A DNA stretch of 64,000 nucleotides. Origin: Gordonia polyisoprenivorans NBRC 16320 = JCM 10675 (lineage in GTDB: Bacteria > Actinomycetota > Actinomycetes > Mycobacteriales > Mycobacteriaceae). The stretch lies in NCBI RefSeq assembly GCF_000241325.1, contig NZ_BAEI01000039.1:62001-126000 (forward strand), in the 5' to 3' direction. The notes under the pieces were generated by a model. The model saw only the letters and a program-made list of their open reading frames with translations. It ran no database searches and was not told the origin of the DNA. Positions 27,740 through 36,236 of the stretch are shown one piece after another; the stretch's first letter is position 1, and each line of letters begins with the position of its first letter. The translations under genes were made by a program, and so were the position numbers.

Positions 27740-28702
27740 ATGAGCACCGCCGCCTCACACGATCTGGAGTTCGACGTGTGGCGGGAGGCGATCTCGAGTG
27801 CCTTCGTGCCGTTGGACGCCGCGCCGCTCGTCGGCGCGCCCACGGCATTCGGCGGCGGCCTCGCCAGCCGGGAACTCGGGGACCTCCAACTGTCGGAGGT
27901 ACTCGGGGAGTCGGCGTGGGTGCGCCGGACCGCGTCGACGATCCGGCGGGCCGACCCCGGCGTGATCAAGGTGGCGCTGCAGTTGTCGGGGCATTCGACG
28001 GTGTCACAGGCCGGGCGGGAGGCCGAACTCGGACCCGGGGACCTGGCCGTCTACGACACGAGCCGACGTTACGAGCTGGCCTTGGCCGACTCGTTCGACA
28101 TCCTGGTCGCCGTCATCCCGCGGGAGACGTTGCGTATCAATGACTCCGAACTCGACGACGGTGTGGCGCGCACCATCACCTCATGCACCGGTGTGGGCGC
28201 TCTGCTGCGTCCGATGCTCTGCGCGCTGCGGGAACAATCGCTGGGCGAGGAGTCGATGGCGCCTCAGGGAATGCGCGCACAGTCCCTCGTGACCGATGCC
28301 GTGGCCGACCTCGTCAGCGCCTGCCTGCGCGCCGCGGTGCCCGACACCGGCATCGGTGCCGGGGACACTGTGCTGATGTCGGCGCGGACGTACATCGAAG
28401 GGCACCTCGGTGACCCGTTCCTGACACCGGCAGCCGTTGCGGCTCGTCATCATGTGTCGTTGCGCTATCTGCAGAAGCTCTTCGCGCAGGACGACGACAC
28501 CGTCGCCGGATTCATCCGCCGGCTGCGACTGGAGCGATGCCGCCGCGACCTGGCCGACCCGTTGCAGATCCACCGCAGCGTCGGGGCGATCTGTGCCGCC
28601 AACGGTCTGGTCGAGGCCGCCCACTTCTCCCGGATCTTCAAGAGCGCCTTCGGCATGAGTCCGCGTCAATATCGCGACTCCCACCTGCCCGCCGCCGGCT
28701 GA
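27740..28702 (+). CDS. AraC-family regulator at the end of the paa operon
   Basis: This 320-residue protein has an N-terminal AraC-binding-like domain and a C-terminal double helix-turn-helix (FLTPAAVAARHHVSLRYLQKLF, then AICAANGLVEAAHFSRIFKSAFG). The layout resembles FeaR-type regulators of arylethylamine and arylacetaldehyde oxidation. It begins 4 bp after paaK, so it is probably cotranscribed with the paa genes. It may control entry steps that feed phenylacetate, perhaps the aldehyde and alcohol dehydrogenases nearby; that link is inference. Confidence 0.87.
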   Translation: MSTAASHDLEFDVWREAISSAFVPLDAAPLVGAPTAFGGGLASRELGDLQLSEVLGESAWVRRTASTIRRADPGVIKVALQLSGHSTVSQAGREAELGPGDLAVYDTSRRYELALADSFDILVAVIPRETLRINDSELDDGVARTITSCTGVGALLRPMLCALREQSLGEESMAPQGMRAQSLVTDAVADLVSACLRAAVPDTGIGAGDTVLMSARTYIEGHLGDPFLTPAAVAARHHVSLRYLQKLFAQDDDTVAGFIRRLRLERCRRDLADPLQIHRSVGAICAANGLVEAAHFSRIFKSAFGMSPRQYRDSHLPAAG

Positions 28703-28712
28703 TTCCGCCCCC

Positions 28713-28987
28713 GGCGTCCCCTTATCCCGCTGGTCCGCGTCCGCTCGCCCGACCTGCGTGGCCGATCCCAGCCGGTGTCCCTTTGCCCGCTGGTCGCGGT
28801 GACGATAGGAACTCGGTGTCCCTTTGCCCGGTGGTCGAGGTGCGACGAGCGCAGCGAGGAGCCTCGAGACCGCTTGTGCCGGTGCTGGTTCCGGTGGTGA
28901 TCGGTGTTGTCGGTCCCTTTGCCCGCTGGTCGAGGTGTGACGAGCGCAGCGAGGAGCCTCGAGACCGATTGTGCCGGTGCTGGTTCC
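28713..28987. repeat. cluster of four related intergenic repeat units
   Basis: The gap behind the araC gene holds four starts of one element (near 28713, 28774, 28815 and 28911), each opening GTCCCTT(T)GCCCGCTGGTC or close to it. The last two (28815-28892 and 28911-28987) are almost identical along about 77 bp, including a CGACGAGCGCAGCGAGGAGC core flanked by GGTCGAGG and CCTCGAGACC arms that can fold back. The first two are truncated or diverged. No coding frame fits. It looks like a REP/MITE-like dispersed element of actinobacteria. Confidence 0.75.
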
Positions 28988-29044
28988 TGGGCCAGGTTGC
29001 CGGGATCGTGACCCGGCCGGAGTGGACTGACCGACTGTATGAAA

Positions 29045-29108
29045 AACGCTGCCCGAGTCGGCAAACGCGGGTGGTACACCCACGGCGTCTGCAAGCTCGG
29101 GCAGCGTT
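29045..29108 (-). terminator. terminator of the alcohol dehydrogenase gene
   Basis: Perfect 13-bp arms AACGCTGCCCGAG and CTCGGGCAGCGTT enclose 38 bases that contain a second hairpin (GGGTG-GTA-CACCC). Read on the minus strand it starts 8 bases after the dehydrogenase stop and ends in TTTTT, as an intrinsic terminator should. It also separates this unit from the repeat cluster. Confidence 0.75.
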
Positions 29109-29115
29109 CGCAACG

Positions 29116-30228
29116 TCAGTACATGATGACCCCACGCACGTTCTCGGCGCGGCGCATCGCGGCGTAGCCGTCGTTGACCTGGTCGAGAGTGTATGTGCGC
29201 GTGATCATCTCGTCGAGCTTGAGGCGCCCCTCCATGTACAGACGTAGCAGGTGGGGGATGTCGAAGCGGATGTTGGCGTTGCCGAACCATGCGCCCTTGA
29301 ACGTCTTGCGCATCGCGGTGAGGTCGAACAGGCTCATCGTGACATCTGTGGCGGTCAGGTCACCTACCGAGACCTGCACGCACACACCACCCTTGGCGAC
29401 CAGGCTCATCGCCGGTGCCACCAGGGCGCCCTGTGCGACGTCGACGGTGATGAGCACCTTGTCGGCCAGCTGACCCCAAGTGATCTCCTGCAGGAGTTCC
29501 TGTGCCTCCTCGATGCTCGCGACCGCGTGCGTGGCGCCGAAGATCTTGGCCTGATCCCGCTTGAACGGCGACGGATCGACGAGCACGACGTGCCGCGCAC
29601 CCGCCAGCGCGGCACCCTGCACCGCACCGCAGCCGACGCCGCCCATGCCCAACACGACGACGGTCTCACCGGCGGAAACGCCGGCCGCGTAGACCGACGA
29701 GCCCCAACCGGTGGTCACACCGCACCCGACGAGAGCGGCCTTGTCGAGCGGGATGTCCTTGGTGAGTTTGACGCACGACGCCTCGTTGACCACGGTCACC
29801 GGTGCGAAGGTGCCGAGCAGGCACATCAGACCCGCATCCTGGCCGTTGACGTGATGGCGAGAAGTGCCGTCGGAGAGCTGCACGCCGGCAAGCAGATTGG
29901 CGCCGAGATCACAGATGCTCGACATCCCCTTGGCGCACGACGGGCACCGCCCGCACGCCGGGATGAAGCCGAGGGCGACGTGGTCGCCGACCTCGACGGA
30001 CTTCACCCCCGGGCCGATCTCGGTCACCACACCGGCGCCCTCGTGGCCGCCGATGTACGGATACATCCCCACGGGCACGCTGCCGTCGCGGACGTGCTCG
30101 TCGGAATGGCACATCCCCGACGCCGCCAGCTCGACCTTCACCTCGCCGTACTTCGGCGCGTCGAGCTCGAGTTCCTCGATCTGCCAATCCTGACCGGGCT
30201 CCCACAGAACTGCTGCTTGTGTCTTCAT
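29116..30228 (-). CDS. NDMA-dependent type (mycofactocin-associated) zinc alcohol dehydrogenase
   Basis: This 370-residue class III-like zinc alcohol dehydrogenase has the catalytic zinc block SGMCHSDEHVRDG with Cys40, the structural zinc cysteines CGRCPSCAKGMSSIC near 100 and the NAD motif VLGMGGVGCGAVQGAAL. The overall sequence, including KTQAAVLWEPGQDWQIEELELD at the start (shown in part), fits the actinobacterial NDMA-dependent enzymes that hold NAD tightly and are recycled through mycofactocin. It would oxidise a primary alcohol to the aldehyde. It follows the aldehyde dehydrogenase by 72 bp. Confidence 0.87.
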   Translation of the reverse strand: MKTQAAVLWEPGQDWQIEELELDAPKYGEVKVELAASGMCHSDEHVRDGSVPVGMYPYIGGHEGAGVVTEIGPGVKSVEVGDHVALGFIPACGRCPSCAKGMSSICDLGANLLAGVQLSDGTSRHHVNGQDAGLMCLLGTFAPVTVVNEASCVKLTKDIPLDKAALVGCGVTTGWGSSVYAAGVSAGETVVVLGMGGVGCGAVQGAALAGARHVVLVDPSPFKRDQAKIFGATHAVASIEEAQELLQEITWGQLADKVLITVDVAQGALVAPAMSLVAKGGVCVQVSVGDLTATDVTMSLFDLTAMRKTFKGAWFGNANIRFDIPHLLRLYMEGRLKLDEMITRTYTLDQVNDGYAAMRRAENVRGVIMY

Positions 30229-30300
30229 GATCGATCCTTGTCTTCGGTGAAACTACTTCGGTGATCCGATGTTCGGGCGGTCGTCACAGGTCTGACTTGT

Positions 30301-31788
30301 TCAGAGAACGACGGTGACGACCTTCTCCTCGGTGTTCGCGACGATGCCCGCCCACCCGAGCTCACGGCCGACACCGCTGGTCTTCATGCCGCCCCAGGGC
30401 AACGCCGGGTCGATCGCCGCCCACCCGTTGACCCAGACCGCTCCGGCCCGTACCCGCGCAGCCAGCGAATGAGCCTGGGCCACATCCGATGTCCAGATGC
30501 TTGCGGCGAGGCCGTAGTCGGTGTCGTTGGCCAGTGCGATCGCCTCGTCCGGATCGTCGAAGGCGATCACCGTGCCGACCGGCCCGAAGATCTCCTCGCG
30601 GGCGATCCGCATGTCGTTGGTGGCGTCGGCGAAGATGGTGGGCTGCACGAAGAATCCGGACTCCCCGCCACGGTCGCCGCCTGCGACGAGGCGAGCCCCC
30701 TCGGACCGGCCGGACGCGATGTAGTCCAGCACGGTGGCCTGCTGTGTCGCGTTGACCAACGCACCCATGGTGGTGGCCGGGTCCAGCGGGTCGCCGAGGA
30801 CCTGCGCGGCCGCGGCGCCGGCGAGTCCCTCGACCACCGCGTCGTAGTGCGAACGATGCACCAGCACACGGGTTCCGGCGGCGCACACCTCGCCCTGATT
30901 GAAGAACAGCCCCATCGCGGTGCCGTTGATCGCGGCCTCGACGTCGGCGTCGGCGAGGATGATCTGCGGTGACTTGCCGCCGAGTTCGAGCGTGGTGCGC
31001 TTGAAGGTGTCGGCGGCCACCTTGAGGATGTGGCGACCCACCCGTGGGCTTCCGGTGAAGCTGATCTTGTCGACGTCGGGATGCGCGGTCAACGCCTCAC
31101 CCGCCACCTGGCCCAGTCCGGGGACGACGCCGACGACACCGTCGGGCAGTCCGGCCTCGGCGAGTAGCGATGCTAGATGCAGGATCGACAGCGGTGCATC
31201 CTCCGGGGGCTTCACCACGACGGTGTTCCCGGCCGCCAGGGCTGGTGCGAGCTTCCATGCGGCGATCATCAGCGGGGTGTTCCACGGGATGATCGCGCCG
31301 ATCACACCGACCGGCTCGCGCACGGTGTAGGAGTGTGTCGGCCGCCCGAAGTAGCCGGCGGTGGGGATCGATTGACCGGTGATCTTGTCGGCCCAGCCCG
31401 CGAAGTGACGGAACGTGGCCGCCGCGTTGGGGACGTCGAGCATGGCCGGTTGCCCGATCGGCTTGCCGATGTCGAGTGACTCGAGGCGGGCGAGGATGTC
31501 GGCATCACGCTCGATGAGGTCGGCCACCCGGTTCAGCAGCACACCCCTTGCGGCGCCGGGGGTGGCGCCCCAACTGCCCGACAGCGCGGCACGGGCCGCA
31601 CGGACCGCGTCATCGATGTCGGCGGCCGAGCCCGCGGCGACGTCGACCAGCGGCCGACCGGTCGCCGGGTTCAGGTCGGTGAAGGTCTCGCCGTCGGCGG
31701 CCGTGCGCCAGGCACCTCCGATGAAAAGCCTCGTTTCGGTGCCCGCGGGTAGGTGGGTGGCCGCACCGTCGATGTCCACTGCCGTCAT
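30301..31788 (-). CDS. NAD(P)-dependent aldehyde dehydrogenase
   Basis: This 495-residue aldehyde dehydrogenase has Glu in LELGGKSPQ near 265, catalytic Cys in NQGEVCAAG near 300 and the late REEIFGPV block. It oxidises an aldehyde to the acid. I chose the ATG at 31788 because it is preceded by GGAGA and begins the family sequence; the frame stays open far upstream without similarity. With the alcohol dehydrogenase downstream it could convert an alcohol to an acid in two steps. Placement beside the paa operon suggests phenylethanol or phenylacetaldehyde as one possibility. Confidence 0.9.
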   Translation of the reverse strand: MTAVDIDGAATHLPAGTETRLFIGGAWRTAADGETFTDLNPATGRPLVDVAAGSAADIDDAVRAARAALSGSWGATPGAARGVLLNRVADLIERDADILARLESLDIGKPIGQPAMLDVPNAAATFRHFAGWADKITGQSIPTAGYFGRPTHSYTVREPVGVIGAIIPWNTPLMIAAWKLAPALAAGNTVVVKPPEDAPLSILHLASLLAEAGLPDGVVGVVPGLGQVAGEALTAHPDVDKISFTGSPRVGRHILKVAADTFKRTTLELGGKSPQIILADADVEAAINGTAMGLFFNQGEVCAAGTRVLVHRSHYDAVVEGLAGAAAAQVLGDPLDPATTMGALVNATQQATVLDYIASGRSEGARLVAGGDRGGESGFFVQPTIFADATNDMRIAREEIFGPVGTVIAFDDPDEAIALANDTDYGLAASIWTSDVAQAHSLAARVRAGAVWVNGWAAIDPALPWGGMKTSGVGRELGWAGIVANTEEKVVTVVL

Positions 31789-31987
31789 TGCGTCTCCGCT
31801 CTCTCGGTCGTTGTGACTGCTGCCACAATTCTCGAAATCGGCGGCCGGCATTACTTGCACGTGCGCGCATGGATTGTTGACCGAACGCGAACCATCACAA
31901 CTGGCTAACGACCGCTCCCGCGATTTCCGGGACGCCGATCGGGACGTTAAGCTGAGAAAACTGTGACTGTTGTGATTGAAGGGGCTG

Positions 31988-33103
31988 ATGGTGCATAAGA
32001 GCTTGGTGCGGGTTCTGGCGGCGGCGTCGACCGCCGTGGCCGTCGGCGCGCTCACCGGCACGGGCGTCGGCGTCGCCGACACCGATCCGGCGCCGCCCAA
32101 TTCCTCGACCAACACCACGACGACGTCGACCACCTCGACCGCCGACCAGCCGGCCAATCCCGCCAATCCGGCACCGATGAATGCGTCGAAGATCCAGACC
32201 CTCGTCCACGACTCGCCCCAGCAGGTCACCGCGATCGTGTACTCGGCGTCGATGGACAAGCTGATCCCGGTGACTGTCCTTCTGCCCAAGGACAAGAGCA
32301 AGCCCGCGCCGACGCTGTACCTGCTCAACGGTGCCGGTGGTGGCGAGGACTCGGCCACCTGGGCCGCCAAGACCAGTTACATGCAGTACTTCGCCGACAA
32401 GAACGTGTACGTGGTGACGCCGATCGGCGGCGCCTTCTCCTATTACACCGACTGGCAGAAGGACGATCCGGTACTCGGGCGCAACAAGTGGACGACCTTT
32501 CTCACCAAAGAGCTTCCGCCGCTGATCAACAAGGAGTTCGACACGACGGGCGAGAACGCCATCGCCGGTATCTCGATGGCCGGCACGTCGGTGCTCAATC
32601 TCGCGATCGCCGCCCCCGGGTTGTACAAGTCGGTCGCCGCCTACAGCGGGTGCGCCCGCACCAGTGACCCGTTGGGGCTGGCGTACATCCGGATGGTCGT
32701 CGGCGATCGCGGCCACGGCAACATCGTCAACATGTGGGGTGTGCCGGGCGGCCCCGGCTGGGTGGCCAACGACCCGTACGTCAACGCCGGAAAACTCAAC
32801 GGCACCAAGGTATACATGACCAGCGGCAGCGGTCTGCCGGGTCCCAACGATCAGCTCAATGCGCCCCTCATCGACGGTGATCCGGTCACCCTCGGCAACC
32901 AGATCCTCCTCGGCGGCGTGATCGAGGCCGCGGTGAACCAGTGCACCGAGCAGATGGCCCAGCGGATGAACGAGCTCGGCGTCGAGAACAAGGTCATGTT
33001 GCGCCCCACCGGAACCCACTCGTGGGCCTACTGGGAACAGGACCTGCACGACACCTGGCCGATGATCGCCGCCGACCTCGCGAAGCGGCCGGCCGGCAAC
33101 TAG
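31988..33103 (+). CDS. secreted antigen-85-type esterase (mycolyltransferase family)
   Basis: This 371-residue alpha/beta-hydrolase has a signal peptide (HKSLVRVLAAASTAVAVGAL, cleavage near residue 31), then a Ser/Thr/Pro/Asn-rich linker (about 32-65) and an esterase D/antigen 85 domain. The nucleophile is Ser196 in GISMAG, and LYLLNGAGGG and HSWAYWEQDLH are family blocks, the latter with the catalytic His. Antigen 85 proteins transfer mycolic acids to trehalose or arabinogalactan outside the cell. The ATG at 31988 or the adjacent GTG at 31991 could start it. Confidence 0.9.
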   Translation: MVHKSLVRVLAAASTAVAVGALTGTGVGVADTDPAPPNSSTNTTTTSTTSTADQPANPANPAPMNASKIQTLVHDSPQQVTAIVYSASMDKLIPVTVLLPKDKSKPAPTLYLLNGAGGGEDSATWAAKTSYMQYFADKNVYVVTPIGGAFSYYTDWQKDDPVLGRNKWTTFLTKELPPLINKEFDTTGENAIAGISMAGTSVLNLAIAAPGLYKSVAAYSGCARTSDPLGLAYIRMVVGDRGHGNIVNMWGVPGGPGWVANDPYVNAGKLNGTKVYMTSGSGLPGPNDQLNAPLIDGDPVTLGNQILLGGVIEAAVNQCTEQMAQRMNELGVENKVMLRPTGTHSWAYWEQDLHDTWPMIAADLAKRPAGN

Positions 33104-33119
33104 GCCGATAGACGCCTAG
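33100..33119. terminator. short hairpin between two convergent stop codons
   Basis: CTAGGC, a loop of 8 bases and GCCTAG form a perfect 6-bp stem that includes the stop codons of both the esterase (plus strand) and the 48-residue gene (minus strand). It may be a weak bidirectional terminator. Confidence 0.35.
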
Positions 33120-33262
33120 TAGGCCATGAACAGGATCTCGTTGCGCGAGTACTCGTGGTCCGGGTGATTCTCGGCCAGGTGCTTGCGGACGTTGTCGACG
33201 AGTTCGTCTTCGGTGGTGCCGCGCAGCATCTCACCACACGGGCAGGTCAGCCGGGTCTTCAT
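33116..33262 (-). CDS. small DUF1059-like protein coupled to kstR
   Basis: This 48-residue protein has MKTRLTCPCGEMLRGTTEDEL at the start (shown in part) followed by VRKHLAENHPDHEYS. The Cys-Pro-Cys-Gly and His-rich pattern fits the small DUF1059 family, perhaps metal-binding, with no known role. The ATG overlaps the kstR stop (ATGA), so it is translated from the kstR message. A longer in-frame start exists but would lie inside kstR and has no similarity. Confidence 0.75.
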   Translation of the reverse strand: MKTRLTCPCGEMLRGTTEDELVDNVRKHLAENHPDHEYSRNEILFMAY

Positions 33263-33903
33263 GAGTGGGGCACCCGATCCTTCAGGAGTAGTCGGACGGT
33301 CAGTTCGAGGCGATTGGTGACATCGGTCGCCGACGCGCGGCGCGTGAGCCACTGCACCAGGTTGGACATCCACACATCGGCAAGCACGCGGGCGATGGCA
33401 AGATCCTCCTCGCCCGGTTCTCCCTCGTCGACGATCGCGCCGGCGAGTAGTCGGTCGATGATGCCGGCGACCTGATCGACCTCGGCGGTCGCCGACGCGT
33501 CGGCGAACATGAACGCCCGGGTCATCGCCTCGGTGAGAAGCGGATCGCGCTGCATCGCGAAGGTGATCATGTCCAGGACGTGCCGCAGACGTTCGATCGC
33601 GTTGTCGCCGCGCAGTTGTGACCGGTCGACCCGAGACTCGACGCGGGCGAGTTCGCGCGCCAGCGAGGTCACCAGCAGGTGCACCTTGGACGGGAAATAT
33701 CGGTAGAGCGTGCCGACCGCGACGTCGGCTTTCTCGGCGACGGTCCGCATCTGGACGGCGTCGTAGCCGCCCTTGGACGCCAACGTCAGGGTGGCGTCGA
33801 GGATTCGACGTCGTCGGTCTCGCTGGGCCGCGGACCCGTATTCGCCTGTGCCGGTGTCGGCGACTGCTTCGGTCGCGGTTGCGGCGTTGTCAGATGCAGC
33901 CAT
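33259..33903 (-). CDS. kstR: KstR, TetR-family repressor of cholesterol catabolism
   Basis: This 214-residue TetR regulator is very like mycobacterial KstR, in the DNA-binding part (RRRRILDATLTLASKGGYD, AVGTLYRYFPSKVHLL) and in the ligand domain (RDPLLTEAMTRAFMFADASA, LTRRASATDV). KstR represses the steroid regulon and is released by 3-oxo-steroid-CoA thioesters. I chose the ATG at 33903 from the length of known KstR; an ATG at 33984 would add 27 unconserved residues and abut the operator. It faces fadE34, as in mycobacteria, across a TAGAACAGGTTCTA site. Confidence 0.93.
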   Translation of the reverse strand: MAASDNAATATEAVADTGTGEYGSAAQRDRRRRILDATLTLASKGGYDAVQMRTVAEKADVAVGTLYRYFPSKVHLLVTSLARELARVESRVDRSQLRGDNAIERLRHVLDMITFAMQRDPLLTEAMTRAFMFADASATAEVDQVAGIIDRLLAGAIVDEGEPGEEDLAIARVLADVWMSNLVQWLTRRASATDVTNRLELTVRLLLKDRVPHS

Positions 33904-33991
33904 GTGCTCTCGGACATCCTCACGTCGTCGGGTCGTGGTGGGCCGCGCGGTGGAGTAGGTGGGTACCGAACCCGCGTCCCTCATGGCATAT

Positions 33992-34005
33992 TAGAACAGG
34001 TTCTA
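33992..34005. promoter_or_regulatory. KstR box in the kstR/fadE34 divergent region
   Basis: TAGAACAGGTTCTA is a perfect fit to the KstR consensus TnnAACnnGTTnnA and nearly palindromic. It lies 35 bp before the fadE34 start and 89 bp before the chosen kstR start, so it can serve both autorepression and control of fadE34. Confidence 0.85.
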
Positions 34006-34039
34006 GTTCTTGGTCACCTTTCGACACCGAAGGAATCCC

Positions 34040-36187
34040 GTGACTCTCGCCACGTCTTCCGAACAGCTCGCGGTCTGCGAGGCCATCGCGGCCTGGTCGG
34101 CGCGAGTCGGTACCACCGACATCGCCCGTGCCCAGATCGACAAACCGGGCGAGGACTGGTTGGGATTGTTCCACCAACTCGCCGAGTTCGGGCTGTTCGC
34201 CGCGGTGTTACCCGAATCCAAGGGTGGTCTGGGCGCCGGTTTCATCGACCTCGCCGCCATGCTCGAGCAATGCGGCCGCGACCTCGTACCCGGCCCGATC
34301 GGGGAGACCGCGGCGACCGCACTCGCGCTCACCAGGACCGACGATCCACGGGCCGAGGGGCTGCTGGCCGCAGTGGTCGCAGGCGAGGCGCCCGGAGTCG
34401 TCCCGGTCTCCGACGGTCCGCTGCCATCCATCGGGGATCGGCTGGAGCTGGTGGTGCCCGGATACGTCGACGCAGCGGTACTGCTCCTGCCCACCGTCGA
34501 CGGGTGGCGCATTCTCGCGCCCGGCGACGGGACGCGAGAAGCGACCGTCGAGACACCGGTCGACGGGGCCACTCCGGTCACCCGCGTCACGATCGACGGC
34601 CTCGAGCCGGATGCGTTGATCGGGTGCGCCGACTCACCCCTCGTCGACGGTGTACTGGCGTTGGCGCGCAACGCTTTCGCGAGCGGCGTGTGCCGCTGGG
34701 CGCTCGACACCGCCGTCTGCTACGCCAAGGTTCGCACCCAATTCGGGGTGGCGATCGGCTCCTTCCAGGCGATCAAACACATCTGTGCCGACATGTTGTG
34801 CCGCACCGAGCAGGTCGAGGCCGCGGCCTGGGATCTCGCGAATGCCCTCGACTCCGCCGCTGCCGACGCCGGCGCCGACGAGCAGTTGTCGCTGAGCGTC
34901 GAGGTCGCCGACATCCTGGTCGCCGACCTACCAGTCGCCATCACCAAGGACTGTGTGCAGGTCCTGGGCGGCATCGGCTTCACCTTCGAGCACGATGCGC
35001 ATCTGTATCTGCGCTCGGCGATGACCGCGCGCGCCCGTCTCGACGCCGGTGTTCCCGCGCGGATCGCGCTGTCGCAGCGCGGACTCGACGGCGGGCGGCG
35101 GGAGTTCGAGGTCGACCTGTCGGCCGTCGAGAGCCAACGAGCAGAGGTCCGCGCGATGGCCGAAAAGGTGCGCGCCGCACCGGAATCGGAGCAACGTCGG
35201 CTTCTCGCCGGGAGCGGCTATCTGGCACCGCACTGGCCGCCGCCGCACGGGCTCGGCGCCGACCCCGCGCTCCAACTGCTCATCGACGCCGAGTTCGACC
35301 GTGCCGGTGTCGTCCGGCCGGACCTCGTCATCGGAGCCTGGGCCATCCCGACCATCCTCGAGCACGGCACCGACGCCCAACGCGACCGCTTCGTGGCGCC
35401 CACGCTGGCCGGCGACATCATCTGGTGTCAGCTGTTCAGCGAACCCGAGGCCGGCTCGGATCTGGCCTCGCTGCGCACCCGCGCCACCCGGACCGACGGC
35501 GGCTGGATGCTGACCGGACAGAAGATCTGGACCTCACAGGCGCACAACGCGCAGTGGGGAATCTGCCTGGCGCGCACCGGCGATGGTGACACCCCCAAGC
35601 ACAAGGGCATCACCTACTTCCTGGTCGACATGGCCTCGCCGGGTATCGACATCCGGCCGCTGCGCGAGCTGACCGGTCGCGCGAACTTCAACGAGGTCTT
35701 CCTCGACGAGGTGTTCGTCCCCGACGACTGCGTGGTCGGTGAGGTCGGCGGCGGGTGGAGACTGGCGCGCACGACCCTGGCCAACGAGCGGGTGGCGATG
35801 GGTGGTTCCGGGCTCGGCAAGGAGATGGAGTCGCTGCTGCACCAGATCTCCGGGATGTCCCGGCCGCTCGAACGCGCCGAGCAAGCACGCCTGGGCCGAC
35901 TCGTCGCCGACGCCCACATCGGTCGGGTCCTCGACGCACGTGCGGTCACCCGGCGCCTGGCCGGCCATGATCCCGGGGCGCTGTCGAATGTGCGCAAACT
36001 GATCGGCGTCGCCCACCGGCAGTCGGTCCCCGACGCCGCGCTCGATTTCCTGGGGCTCGACGCGGTGATGGCCGGTGGCGCTTCGGATCTCGCATTGCAG
36101 AATCGGTGCCTGTCGATCGCGGGCGGCACCACCCAGATCCTCAAGACAGCCGCGGCGGAGCGAATCCTCGGACTCCCGCGCGCCTGA
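34040..36187 (+). CDS. fadE34: FadE34-type acyl-CoA dehydrogenase (fused two-domain)
   Basis: This 715-residue protein is two acyl-CoA dehydrogenase units in one chain (about 1-345 and 375-715), as in FadE34/ChsE3 of mycobacteria (711 residues). The second half carries QLFSEPEAGSDLASLRTRA, QKIWTSQAHNAQWG and the flavin-binding C-terminus GGTTQILKTAAAERILGLPR. FadE34 dehydrogenates the five-carbon side chain of steroid-24-oyl-CoA. I chose the GTG at 34040, which has AAGGA five bases upstream. It faces kstR with a KstR box between. Confidence 0.9.
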   Translation: MTLATSSEQLAVCEAIAAWSARVGTTDIARAQIDKPGEDWLGLFHQLAEFGLFAAVLPESKGGLGAGFIDLAAMLEQCGRDLVPGPIGETAATALALTRTDDPRAEGLLAAVVAGEAPGVVPVSDGPLPSIGDRLELVVPGYVDAAVLLLPTVDGWRILAPGDGTREATVETPVDGATPVTRVTIDGLEPDALIGCADSPLVDGVLALARNAFASGVCRWALDTAVCYAKVRTQFGVAIGSFQAIKHICADMLCRTEQVEAAAWDLANALDSAAADAGADEQLSLSVEVADILVADLPVAITKDCVQVLGGIGFTFEHDAHLYLRSAMTARARLDAGVPARIALSQRGLDGGRREFEVDLSAVESQRAEVRAMAEKVRAAPESEQRRLLAGSGYLAPHWPPPHGLGADPALQLLIDAEFDRAGVVRPDLVIGAWAIPTILEHGTDAQRDRFVAPTLAGDIIWCQLFSEPEAGSDLASLRTRATRTDGGWMLTGQKIWTSQAHNAQWGICLARTGDGDTPKHKGITYFLVDMASPGIDIRPLRELTGRANFNEVFLDEVFVPDDCVVGEVGGGWRLARTTLANERVAMGGSGLGKEMESLLHQISGMSRPLERAEQARLGRLVADAHIGRVLDARAVTRRLAGHDPGALSNVRKLIGVAHRQSVPDAALDFLGLDAVMAGGASDLALQNRCLSIAGGTTQILKTAAAERILGLPRA

Positions 36188-36198
36188 TCTGATACAAC

Positions 36199-36212
36199 TA
36201 GAACAGGTTCTA
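36199..36212. promoter_or_regulatory. KstR box before the chsE1-fadD operon
   Basis: TAGAACAGGTTCTA, identical to the site at 33992, lies 25 bp before the chsE1 GTG and just upstream of the ribosome site ATAGGAGG. It should control the whole chsE1-chsE2-chsH2-chsH1-ltp2-fadD unit. Confidence 0.85.
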
Positions 36213-36236
36213 ATTCTTGCGATAGGAGGTGCCGGG

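Noticed and set aside
28713..28987. Repeat cluster considered as a CRISPR array
   Set aside because: Units are long, unevenly spaced and lack unique spacers of constant length; no cas gene is near.
30301..32370. N-terminally extended aldehyde dehydrogenase reaching to 32370
   Set aside because: The extra 194 residues cross the divergent esterase gene and promoter and show no family similarity; ATG 31788 has a ribosome site.
33679..35589. Long plus-strand frame across the kstR promoter and the front of fadE34
   Set aside because: Very Arg-rich product with no recognisable domain; it runs through the kstR operator and is a frame-shifted reading of kstR antisense and fadE34.
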